Assembly (NCBI RefSeq): GCF_025994435.1
Contig: NZ_BAQK01000071.1
Location: 62,001 to 126,000, forward strand
Source of the DNA: Gluconacetobacter johannae
GTDB taxonomy: Bacteria > Pseudomonadota > Alphaproteobacteria > Acetobacterales > Acetobacteraceae
DNA: 64,000 nt
Reading direction: 5' to 3'
Shown: in pieces, positions 54,154 through 61,990 of the stretch
How the letters are laid out: every line of letters starts with the position of its first letter
Numbering within the stretch: position 1 is the first letter of the stretch
Translations under genes and position numbers: made by a program
The notes under the pieces: generated by a model
Seen by the model: the letters and a program-made list of their open reading frames with translations, nothing else
Database searches by the model: none
What the model was told of the DNA's origin: nothing

Positions 54154-54759
54154 TCAGCCGTTCCGCCGCCGCAGCAGGAACAACGCCTGCTCGCCGAACA
54201 GATTGGCCAGACGGATGGAGCGGCGCCACGGCGCGCGCTCGCCGTCCTCATCCACCGCCATCCATTCCTCGACCACGTAGCCCTCTTCCCGGCAGAGCAT
54301 CAGGAAATCGAGAATCGTGCAGGGATGGATATTCGGCGTTTCGTACCACGACGTGTTCCAGACCGCCGTCATCGGCATCCGCCCCGTCGTCAGCAGCTTC
54401 AGCCGCAATTGCCAGTGCCCGAAATTGGGGAACGAGACGATGGCATGACGCCCGATCCGCAGCATCTGGCGCAAGACCTCGCGCGGGCGTTCGACGGCCT
54501 GCAGGGTGCGTTGCAGCACCACATAATCGAAGGCGTGCCGGGGATAATGCGCCAGGTCGTGATCCGCGTCGCCATGCATCACCGGCAGCCCGTGCGCCAC
54601 CGAGCGCGTGACCTCCTGCATGTCGATCTCGATGCCCTGGGCGTCGCAGCCGCGGGTGCGGAACAGATAATCCAGCAGCGCACCGTCGCCGCTACCGATA
54701 TCGAGCACCCGGGTCCCGGGCTGGATCATTTCGGCAATCAGCCGCTGGTCGAGCCGCAC
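54154..54759 (-). CDS. metW: MetW methionine biosynthesis protein
   Basis: MetW is a methyltransferase-fold partner of MetX that supports homoserine acylation. The 201-residue protein has RVLDIGSGDGALLDYL (SAM-like motif I), QGIEIDMQEV, the conserved VVLQRTLQAVERP and SFPNFGHWQLRLKLL, then TPNIHPCTILDF. A GTG at 54759 is the start, three bases after the metX stop, which indicates coupling. Confidence 0.95.
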   Translation of the reverse strand: MRLDQRLIAEMIQPGTRVLDIGSGDGALLDYLFRTRGCDAQGIEIDMQEVTRSVAHGLPVMHGDADHDLAHYPRHAFDYVVLQRTLQAVERPREVLRQMLRIGRHAIVSFPNFGHWQLRLKLLTTGRMPMTAVWNTSWYETPNIHPCTILDFLMLCREEGYVVEEWMAVDEDGERAPWRRSIRLANLFGEQALFLLRRRNG

Positions 54760-54762
54760 CGG

Positions 54763-55923
54763 TCAGCCGATCCGCGCATGTTCGGCGGCGCCGGACAGGA
54801 AGCCGCGCACCGTGCGGTCGAAATCGGGTTCGTCCAGCAGGAAGGCGTCGTGCCCCTTGTCGCTCTCGATCTCGACGAACGAGACGTTGGCGGCGGCGCG
54901 GTTCAGCGCGCGGGCCAGCATGCGCGCCTGCGACGTGGGGAACAGCCAGTCCGAGGAAAACGACACGATGCAGAAGCGCGTGCGCGTGCCGTGGAACGGC
55001 CGGGACAGATCGCCGTCATGCTCGGTTCCCAGATCGAAATAATCCATCGCCCGCGTGATCGTCAGATAGGAATTGGCGTCGAACCGGTTGACGAACGACG
55101 ACCCCTGGTGCCGCAGATAGCTTTCGACCTCGAACATCTCGCCGAACAGCGACAGCGGGTTGTCGCCGTAGGGGTCGCGGCGGACGCGCCGGCCGAATTT
55201 GCGCGTCAGGGCTTCCTCGGACAAATAGGTGATGTGCGCCATCATCCGCGCGACCGCCAGCCCCCGGGCCGGCACGGCGTCGCGTTCCCAGTACCGCCCG
55301 CCATGCCAGTCGGGGTCGGCGAAGATCGCCTGGCGGCTGACCTCGTTGAACGCGATGTTCTGGGCCGAATGAAACGGCGACGTCGCGATGGGCATGGCCG
55401 CGAACACCATGTCCGGATAGGTCGCGGCCCATTCCAGCACCTGCATGCCGCCCATCGACCCGCCGACGACGGCGAACAGCCGGTGGATGCCCAGGCGGTC
55501 GACCAGCAGCTTCTGCGCGCGGACCATGTCGCGGATGGTGACGGGCGGGAAATCGGTGCCCCACGGCTCGGCCCCGTCCGCCCCCGGCCCCGAACGCGGC
55601 GAGCGCGGGCCGGTCGAGCCCATGCAGCCGCCCAGCACGTTCATGCAGATGACGAAGAACCGGTCGGTGTCGATCGGCAGGCCCGGCCCGACCATCCGGC
55701 TCCACCATCCGGGCTTGCCGGTCAGGGGCTGGGTGTCCGCCAGGTACTGGTCGCCGGTCAGGGCATGACACACGATGATGGCGTTATCGCGCGCCGCCGA
55801 CAGGGCGCCATAGGTCCGGTACGCGATCTGCACCGGCGCCAGATGGAACCCGCATTCCAGATGAAGCCCTTCGGGGAACACCATGCATTCATGCTGAAGC
55901 GGGGCAGGTACGGTCTGATCCAT
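54763..55923 (-). CDS. metX: homoserine O-acetyltransferase (MetX family)
   Basis: MetX acylates homoserine in methionine synthesis. The 386-residue alpha/beta hydrolase-fold protein has the nucleophile serine S156 in GGSMGGMQ, the conserved NVLGGCMGSTGP, a likely acid in FSSDWLFP and the histidine in DKGHDAFLLD. Some MetX-family enzymes use succinyl-CoA, so acyl specificity is not certain. I chose the ATG at 55923 (MDQTVPAPLQ); the frame extends upstream to 55998 without a better start. Confidence 0.93.
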   Translation of the reverse strand: MDQTVPAPLQHECMVFPEGLHLECGFHLAPVQIAYRTYGALSAARDNAIIVCHALTGDQYLADTQPLTGKPGWWSRMVGPGLPIDTDRFFVICMNVLGGCMGSTGPRSPRSGPGADGAEPWGTDFPPVTIRDMVRAQKLLVDRLGIHRLFAVVGGSMGGMQVLEWAATYPDMVFAAMPIATSPFHSAQNIAFNEVSRQAIFADPDWHGGRYWERDAVPARGLAVARMMAHITYLSEEALTRKFGRRVRRDPYGDNPLSLFGEMFEVESYLRHQGSSFVNRFDANSYLTITRAMDYFDLGTEHDGDLSRPFHGTRTRFCIVSFSSDWLFPTSQARMLARALNRAAANVSFVEIESDKGHDAFLLDEPDFDRTVRGFLSGAAEHARIG

Positions 55924-56193
55924 CGCGCGGGGCCGGCATTCCGTCGTGAACGATTGCAAGACGCGGACAGGACAGCGTCGCGGGCGATACCCTGTCACGA
56001 CCGCGACGTCCTATGGCACCAGCGTCCGCCGCACGCAACAGTTTGCATGGCCGGCGGGGAAAAGCGGGGCGACGCCGCCGCCCCTCTCACCGCATCGTGT
56101 GCGCGCCATGCGCTCCACCCCGGAAGGCAGGGCGTTATGGTCGGACCCTGCCGGCCCCAAGCGGGCCCGGCACATGCAGGAGGAAACCGACCC

Positions 56194-56625
56194 ATGACCA
56201 TCACGAAATTCGGCACTGCCCACTGGCAAGGCGGCCTGAAGGACGGCAAGGGCACCGTCTCCACCCAGAGCGGCGCGCTGTCGGCGCTGCCCTACGGGTT
56301 CAACACGCGCTTCGAAGGCGTCGCGGGCACCAACCCCGAGGAACTGGTGGGCGCGGCGCACGCGGCCTGCTTCGCCATGGCGCTGTCAGGCGTGCTGGGC
56401 GGGGCCGGCCTGACGGCGACGGCGCTGGACGCGAAATCGGTCATCTCGCTGGAAAAGCAGCCCGACGGCTTCGCGGTGACGGCGGCCCACCTGACCCTGA
56501 CCGCCACCATCCCCGGCGCGACCGAGGATCAGTTCCAGGACCTGGCCGCCAAGGCCAAGGCCGGCTGCCCGATCTCGAAGCTGCTGAACGCCCCCATCAC
56601 GCTGGAGGCGACACTGACGGCCTGA
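56194..56625 (+). CDS. osmC: OsmC-family peroxiredoxin
   Basis: This is a thiol peroxidase-like protein that reduces organic hydroperoxides. The 143-residue protein has GKGTVSTQSGAL, NPEELVGAAHAACFAMAL (first active cysteine) and AGCPISKLL (second cysteine), the two-cysteine pattern of OsmC. AGGAGG lies at 56178-56183, nine bases before the ATG. Its last 29 bases overlap the 3' end of aroC on the other strand. Confidence 0.94.
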   Translation: MTITKFGTAHWQGGLKDGKGTVSTQSGALSALPYGFNTRFEGVAGTNPEELVGAAHAACFAMALSGVLGGAGLTATALDAKSVISLEKQPDGFAVTAAHLTLTATIPGATEDQFQDLAAKAKAGCPISKLLNAPITLEATLTA

Positions 56626-57700
56626 CATCCCCGCCGACCTGCGCCCGGTGGCGCAGCAGGTGATCGGCCAGCACGCAGGCCATCATCGCCTCGCCCACCG
56701 GAACCGCGCGAATGCCCACGCAGGGGTCGTGCCGCCCCCGGGTCGCGACCTCGACATTCTCGCCCGCGCGCGTCACCGAGGCGACGGGCGTCAGGATCGA
56801 ACTGGTCGGCTTGACCGCGAAGCGCGCGACGACCGGCTGCCCGGTCGAAATCCCGCCCAGGATGCCGCCCGCGTGGTTCGAGGCGAAGGTCAGGCGGCCG
56901 TCTTCCATCCGCATCGGGTCGGCGTTGTCCTCGCCGGTCAGGGCGGCGGCGGCGAAGCCCTCGCCGATCTCGACGCCCTTGACCGCGTTGATGCTCATCA
57001 ACGCCATCGCCAGGTCGGAATCGAGCTTGCCGTAAATCGGCGCGCCCAGCCCCGGCGGCACGCCCTCGGCCACGATTTCGATCACCGCGCCGACCGACGA
57101 CCCGGCCTTACGCACCGCGCCCAGATACTCCTCCCAGACCGGCACCATCTCCGGGTCGGGGCAGAAGAACGGGTTGGCCTCCACGGCGTCCCAGTCCCAG
57201 CGGGCGCGATCGACGCGGTGCGGGCCGACCTGCGTCAGGGCGCCGCGGATACGCACCCCCCCGCCCAGCACCTGCCGCGCCACCGCGCCCGCCGCCACCC
57301 GCATCGCGGTCTCCCGCGCCGACGACCGGCCGCCGCCGCGATAGTCGCGGATGCCGTATTTCAGGTCGTAGGTGACGTCGGCGTGGCCGGGGCGATAGCG
57401 CTCGGCGATGTCGCCGTAATCGCGCGACCGCTGATCGGTATTGTGGATCAGCAGCGCGATCGGGGTGCCGGTCGTCCGGCCCTCGAACACGCCCGACAGG
57501 ATCTCGACCGCGTCGGGCTCCTGGCGCTGGGTGGTGTATTTCGACTGGCCGGGACGCCGCCGGTCCAGCCACGGCTGGATGTCGGCCGCCGACAGCGCCA
57601 GGCGTGGCGGGCAGCCATCGACGACGCAGCCGATCGCCGGCCCGTGGCTCTCGCCCCAGGTCGTGACCCGGAACAGATGGCCGAAACTATTGTGCGACAT
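56597..57700 (-). CDS. aroC: chorismate synthase
   Basis: AroC makes chorismate from EPSP, using FMN. The 367-residue protein has the N-terminal FGHLFRVTTWGESHG, the phosphate- and FMN-binding RRPGQSKYTTQRQEPD, GGGRSSARETAMRVAAGAVA and ISTGQPVVARFAVKPTSSI. All family signatures are present. fabI lies 24 bases upstream on the same strand and the two are probably co-transcribed. Confidence 0.97.
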   Translation of the reverse strand: MSHNSFGHLFRVTTWGESHGPAIGCVVDGCPPRLALSAADIQPWLDRRRPGQSKYTTQRQEPDAVEILSGVFEGRTTGTPIALLIHNTDQRSRDYGDIAERYRPGHADVTYDLKYGIRDYRGGGRSSARETAMRVAAGAVARQVLGGGVRIRGALTQVGPHRVDRARWDWDAVEANPFFCPDPEMVPVWEEYLGAVRKAGSSVGAVIEIVAEGVPPGLGAPIYGKLDSDLAMALMSINAVKGVEIGEGFAAAALTGEDNADPMRMEDGRLTFASNHAGGILGGISTGQPVVARFAVKPTSSILTPVASVTRAGENVEVATRGRHDPCVGIRAVPVGEAMMACVLADHLLRHRAQVGGDVRPSVSPPA

Positions 57701-57724
57701 GACCCGGCATCCCCCTCGTGGCCG

Positions 57725-58564
57725 TCAGTCGCCCGAGACGGTGATGTCGGGCGCCGTCGGGTTCTTCATCCCCACGATATTATAGCCGGAATCGACGTGA
57801 TGGATCTCGCCGGTGACGCCCCCCGACAGGTCGGACAGCATGTACAGGCCGGCGCCGCCGACCTCCTCCAGCGACACGTTGCGCTCCAGCGGAGCATTGT
57901 ACTGGTTCCATTTCAGGATATAGCGGAAATCGCCGATCCCGTTGGCCGCCAGCGTCATGATCGGGCCGGCGGAAATGCCGTTCACGCGAATCCCGTCGCG
58001 CCCCAGGTCGGCCGCCATGTAGCGTACCGAGGCCTCCAGCGCCGCTTTCGCCACGCCCATCACATTATAATGCGGCATGACGCGCTCGGCCCCCAGATAG
58101 GACAGGGTCAGCAGCGACCCGCCCGACGTCATCAGGCGCGCCGCCCGGCGCGCGACGGCGGTGAAGGAATAGCACGAGATATCCAGCGCCGTCAGGAACG
58201 CATCGCGCGGGGTATCGACATAGCGGCCGCGCAGATACTGCTTGTCGGCCCAGCCGATGGCATGGACCAGGAAATCCAGCTTTCCCCACTGCGCCTCGAT
58301 CTCGGCGAAGGTCGCGTCCATCGCGGCGTCGTCGCCCACGTCGCAGGGCAGCACCAGCGTCGAGCCCACGCGCTCGGCCAGCGGACGGACACGCTTGCCC
58401 AGGGCCTCGCCCTGATAGGTGAAGGCCAGTTCGCCGCCCTGCGCCGCCACCGCGCTGGCAATGCCCCAGGCGATCGACCGATCGTTGGCGACGCCCATGA
58501 CAAGGCCCCGCTTGCCCTTCATCAGCGTGCCGGTGGCCGGGACTTTGGACGTGCCGTCTGACAT
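57725..58564 (-). CDS. fabI: enoyl-ACP reductase FabI
   Basis: FabI is the NADH-dependent last step of each fatty acid elongation cycle. The 279-residue SDR protein has the cofactor motif GLVMGVANDRSIAWGIA and the active-site residues Y156, Y166 and K173 (YNVMGVAK), as in E. coli FabI. The frame runs to 58636, but the ATG at 58564 with AGGA eight bases upstream gives the normal start. It is first of the fabI-aroC pair, divergent from pdxH. Confidence 0.96.
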   Translation of the reverse strand: MSDGTSKVPATGTLMKGKRGLVMGVANDRSIAWGIASAVAAQGGELAFTYQGEALGKRVRPLAERVGSTLVLPCDVGDDAAMDATFAEIEAQWGKLDFLVHAIGWADKQYLRGRYVDTPRDAFLTALDISCYSFTAVARRAARLMTSGGSLLTLSYLGAERVMPHYNVMGVAKAALEASVRYMAADLGRDGIRVNGISAGPIMTLAANGIGDFRYILKWNQYNAPLERNVSLEEVGGAGLYMLSDLSGGVTGEIHHVDSGYNIVGMKNPTAPDITVSGD

Positions 58565-58735
58565 GATAGGATCCTTGGTCTTGAAGTGGCATGATCGGAT
58601 TGGGGTCGTGGTTGCACAAGCCGGCGCGTGGGACAAGATCCGGGGTACGGGGACGTCCCTGCTTTAACCGCCCGCGTGGCGCGCCGGCCATGACGCCGCG
58701 CGACGCCAGCCGCAGAAACTGGACGGAATGACGGA

Positions 58736-59335
58736 ATGACTGCCGCGCTGATCGACCTGGGGGCAGACCCCTTCACCCTGTTCGCCGCCTGGATGCGCGA
58801 GGCCGAGGCGCACGAACCCATTGACCCCAACGCCATGGCGCTGGCCACCGCCACGCCCGACGGACGCCCCTCGGTGCGGATGATCCTGCTGAAGGGCGCC
58901 GACACGCGGGGCTTCGTCTTCTATACCAACCTGGAAAGCCGCAAGGCCGGCGAATTGCTGGAAAACCCGCAGGCCGCCCTGCTGTTCCACTGGAAAAGCC
59001 TGCGCCGCCAGATCCGGATCGAAGGCCCGGTCGAACCCGTGACCGACGCCGAGGCCGACGCCTATTTCGCCAGCCGCTCGCGCATCTCGCGCCTGGGGGC
59101 CATCGCCTCCGACCAGTCGCGGCCTCTGCCCGACCGCGCGATCTTCGAGCACCGCCTGGCGGAACTGGAGGATCGCTATCCCGATGAAACGATTCCCCGG
59201 CCGGCGAACTGGTCGGGGTTCCGGCTGGTCCCCGATGCCATCGAATTCTGGCAGGATCGCCCGCACCGCCTGCACGACCGCGCCGTCTGGCGCCGGGCCG
59301 GCACGACATGGGAGACAACGCGACTCTATCCCTAA
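58736..59335 (+). CDS. pdxH: pyridoxamine 5'-phosphate oxidase
   Basis: PdxH makes pyridoxal 5'-phosphate with FMN and oxygen. The 199-residue protein has PNAMALATATPDGRPSVRMI, LLKGADTRGFVFYTNLESRK, ASDQSRPLPDRAIFE and, at the C-terminus, PHRLHDRAVWRR, the family signature. The start at 58736 has GGA-rich sequence before it. It is divergent from fabI. Confidence 0.96.
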   Translation: MTAALIDLGADPFTLFAAWMREAEAHEPIDPNAMALATATPDGRPSVRMILLKGADTRGFVFYTNLESRKAGELLENPQAALLFHWKSLRRQIRIEGPVEPVTDAEADAYFASRSRISRLGAIASDQSRPLPDRAIFEHRLAELEDRYPDETIPRPANWSGFRLVPDAIEFWQDRPHRLHDRAVWRRAGTTWETTRLYP

Positions 59336-59380
59336 GTCCCGCGGGCGCCGCCCCGCCCCGACGTTCCTACGAAGCTGGAG

Positions 59381-60274
59381 ATGAAACAATTGAAGAACAT
59401 ACAAAAAGTCCTGCTGCCGCTGAACGGAACGTCCAATGCCGAGGCCGCCCTGGCCACCGGCCTGCTGTTCGCCCGGCAGTTCGGCGGACATATCGCCGCC
59501 CTGCATGTCCGGGCCGACAGCCGCGACGTCGCCCCCCTGGCGGGCGAGGGCCTGTCGGGCGCGATGGTCGAGGAAATGATGTCCGCCGCCGAGCGCGAGG
59601 GCGCCCGCCGCGCGCTTGCGGTGCGCGAGATATTCGACCATTTCACCGCCGCTAACGGCGTGACCGTCACCGGCCCCATTCCGCCCTTCCACGGCAATCC
59701 GGTCGGCACCGCCACCGCCAGCTTCGTCACCATGACGGGGCGCGAGCACGAGGTCGTCACCTACCGCGCCCGCCTGTCCGACGTCACCGTCGTCCCGCAT
59801 CCCGATTCCGGCGAGGAGGTCTCGTCGTCCGAAACGCTGCACGCCATCCTGTTCGATAGCGGCCGCCCGGTGGTCATCGCCCCGCGCCGCGCCCCCACCA
59901 GCGCCGGCCGGCGGATCTGCGTCGCCTGGAACGGCACATCCGAGGCGACGGCGGCGCTGCATCATATCCTGCCCTGGGTGGCCGAGGCCGATGCGGTGCG
60001 AATCCTCTATTCCGGCGACTACCAGCGCCGGGGCCCCGAGGCCCGCCACGCGGCGGAGTACCTGGCCATCCATGGGGTGGACGCCGACGTGGTGGAATTC
60101 AGCAACCCCGACGAAACGGTGGGCGCCAGCCTGCTGGCCGCCTGCCGCGCGTTCAGCGCCGACATGCTGGCGATGGGGGCCTATTCCCATTCCCGCCTGC
60201 GCCAGCTGATCCTGGGCGGGGTGACGCGCCACGTCCTGGAAAATGCCGAACTGCCGGTGTTGATGAGTCGATAA
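59381..60274 (+). CDS. universal stress protein (UspA family), tandem-type
   Basis: This is a 297-residue cytoplasmic stress protein. The N-terminal half holds a degenerate Usp-like start (VLLPLNGTSNAEAALATGLLFARQFG), and the C-terminal half is a more typical Usp domain (RRICVAWNGTSEATAALHH ... DMLAMGAYSHSRLRQLILGGVT) that ends in the ATP-binding-type G-x2-G-x9-G region. The ATG at 59381 directly follows GGAG, which is too close; a TTG at 59390 has this GGAG at nine bases and may be the real start. The gene is between pdxH and cysH. Confidence 0.82.
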   Translation: MKQLKNIQKVLLPLNGTSNAEAALATGLLFARQFGGHIAALHVRADSRDVAPLAGEGLSGAMVEEMMSAAEREGARRALAVREIFDHFTAANGVTVTGPIPPFHGNPVGTATASFVTMTGREHEVVTYRARLSDVTVVPHPDSGEEVSSSETLHAILFDSGRPVVIAPRRAPTSAGRRICVAWNGTSEATAALHHILPWVAEADAVRILYSGDYQRRGPEARHAAEYLAIHGVDADVVEFSNPDETVGASLLAACRAFSADMLAMGAYSHSRLRQLILGGVTRHVLENAELPVLMSR

Positions 60275-60441
60275 TACGCCAGGCCGGCCGATTCGACGGA
60301 CTCCGATCCTTCCGGCATGGATGGTATGATTATTACCACGATCTCATGATGTATATTCCGCTTGAATCTCCTCCGGAGAAGGACTACATCGGCCTCAAAG
60401 CACGATAACTTTTCGTGCAATGAGGAATGTGAACCCTGACC

Positions 60442-61125
60442 GTGCGTATAGACCCGTCGATCCTGACCGCGATCCACGATGCCGGCGACACGGCGCAGTC
60501 CGTCCTGCGGGCCGTGCTGACCGGCGGGCTGCGCGGGCGCGTCGCCACCGTGTCGTCCTTCGGGTCGGAATCGGCGGTGCTGCTGGCGATGGTGGCGGAT
60601 GTCGACCCGGCGACGCCGGTTCTGTTCCTCGACACCGAACAGCATTTCCCCGAAACGCTGGCCTATCGCGACCAGCTGGTCGCGCATCTGGGCCTGTCGG
60701 ACGTACGCAGCATCCGGCCGGCGGCCCGGCAGATCCGCGACCGCGATCCGGACGGCCAGCTCTGGGCCTTCGACCCCGACGCCTGCTGCGCCCTGCGGAA
60801 GGTCGAACCGCTGGACGAGGCCGTCATCCCGTTCGACGCGTGGCTGACCGGCCGCAAGCGGTCGCAGGCCGCGACCCGCGCCGCCCTGCCCGTCATCGAG
60901 CAGGTGGCTGACGGCCGGATCAAGATCAACCCGCTGGCCAGCTGGACCCCGGCCGAACTGGACGCGGAAATGACGCGCCGTGGCCTGCCGCGCCATCCGT
61001 TGAGCCTGCGGGGCTATCCGTCGATCGGCTGCGCGCCGTGCACGCGCCCGGTGGCCGAGAGCGAGGACCCCCGCGCCGGACGCTGGGCGGGCCTGTCCAA
61101 GACCGAATGCGGCATCCACGCCTGA
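60442..61125 (+). CDS. cysH: assimilatory APS/PAPS reductase with iron-sulfur cysteines
   Basis: CysH reduces activated sulfate (APS or PAPS) to sulfite. The 227-residue protein has SSFGSESAVLLAM, the SIRPAARQI segment, the cysteine pair C115-C116 (DACCALRKVEPL), a second pair C197/C200 (GCAPCTRP) and the catalytic C223 (ECGIHA). The two pairs bind a 4Fe-4S cluster in APS reductases and are absent from E. coli-type PAPS reductase. The GTG at 60442 is the first start after an in-frame stop; no good ribosome site is seen. It is first of cysH-cysD-cysNC. Confidence 0.92.
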   Translation: MRIDPSILTAIHDAGDTAQSVLRAVLTGGLRGRVATVSSFGSESAVLLAMVADVDPATPVLFLDTEQHFPETLAYRDQLVAHLGLSDVRSIRPAARQIRDRDPDGQLWAFDPDACCALRKVEPLDEAVIPFDAWLTGRKRSQAATRAALPVIEQVADGRIKINPLASWTPAELDAEMTRRGLPRHPLSLRGYPSIGCAPCTRPVAESEDPRAGRWAGLSKTECGIHA

Positions 61126-61170
61126 CCTGTCCGCCCCCGTCATTCATCATTCTCGAAAGAAGCCCCCGTC

Positions 61171-61965
61171 ATGGACGATCTCGACCAGCTTGAAGCCCAG
61201 AGCATCTACATCCTGCGCGAGGCGTACCGGAACCTGAAGCCGCTGGCGATGCTGTGGTCGCTGGGCAAGGATTCCAACGTCATGCTCTGGCTGGCGCGCA
61301 AGGCCTTCCTGGGCCGCGTGCCGTTCCCGGTGATGCATGTCGATACCGGCAAGAAATTCCCCGAGATGTACCGTTTCCGCGACGAATATGTGCGTAAATG
61401 GGGCCTGGACCTGCTGCTGGGCGACTGCCCCCCGGTCGAGGAGATCGACCCGACGCTGCCGCCGGCCGCCCGGTCCGCCGCGCGCAAGACCGCCGGGCTG
61501 GCCACGATGATCGAGAAATACAGCCTGGAAGGCGTGATCGCCGGCATCCGCCGCGACGAGCAGGCGACCCGCGCCAAGGAGCGCGTGTTCAGCCCGCGCG
61601 GCTCCAGCCACAAATGGGACGTACGCAACCAGCCCCCGGAATTCTGGGACCAGTACGCCACCCCGCATGAGGAGGGCGTGCATATCCGCGTCCATCCCCT
61701 GCTGTCGTGGCGCGAGATCGACATCTGGCGCTATATCGAGCGCGAGGGCATTCCGCTGGTCGATCTGTATTTCTCGAAGAACGGCCTGCGCTACCGCTCG
61801 CTGGGCGACCAGGACATCACCAGCCCGATCGAAAGCAACGCCTCGACCGTCGCCGAGGTGATCGCGGAATTGCAGACCACCCGCACGTCCGAGCGCGCCG
61901 GCCGCGCGATGGACCATGAATCCGAGGATGCGTTCGAGCGTCTTCGCGTCGCTGGCTATCTCTGA
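61171..61965 (+). CDS. cysD: sulfate adenylyltransferase subunit 2
   Basis: CysD is the catalytic ATP sulfurylase subunit, which makes APS from sulfate and ATP in complex with CysN. The 264-residue protein has the PP-loop SLGKDS at 30-35, FPVMHVDTGKKFPEMYRFRD, GIRRDEQATRAKERVFSPRG and the C-terminal VAEVIAELQTTRTSERAGR. It is 45 bases after cysH. cysNC starts 25 bases after its stop. Confidence 0.97.
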   Translation: MDDLDQLEAQSIYILREAYRNLKPLAMLWSLGKDSNVMLWLARKAFLGRVPFPVMHVDTGKKFPEMYRFRDEYVRKWGLDLLLGDCPPVEEIDPTLPPAARSAARKTAGLATMIEKYSLEGVIAGIRRDEQATRAKERVFSPRGSSHKWDVRNQPPEFWDQYATPHEEGVHIRVHPLLSWREIDIWRYIEREGIPLVDLYFSKNGLRYRSLGDQDITSPIESNASTVAEVIAELQTTRTSERAGRAMDHESEDAFERLRVAGYL

Positions 61966-61990
61966 CCCACGGACGGACCGGAACATCACC

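Noticed and set aside
55924..56193. Possible SAM riboswitch upstream of metX
   Set aside because: On the minus strand GGTGAGAGG and GGTGCCATAGG recall parts of a SAM leader, but the conserved internal core is missing and I could not fold a convincing aptamer.
50932..56625. A 1897-codon open frame on the + strand across 5.7 kb
   Set aside because: It runs antisense through the helicase, nitroreductase, kinase, metW and metX genes. It is low-complexity (Arg, Gln, His, Gly, Ala) and only its last 143 codons (osmC) are a real protein. High GC content keeps antisense frames open.
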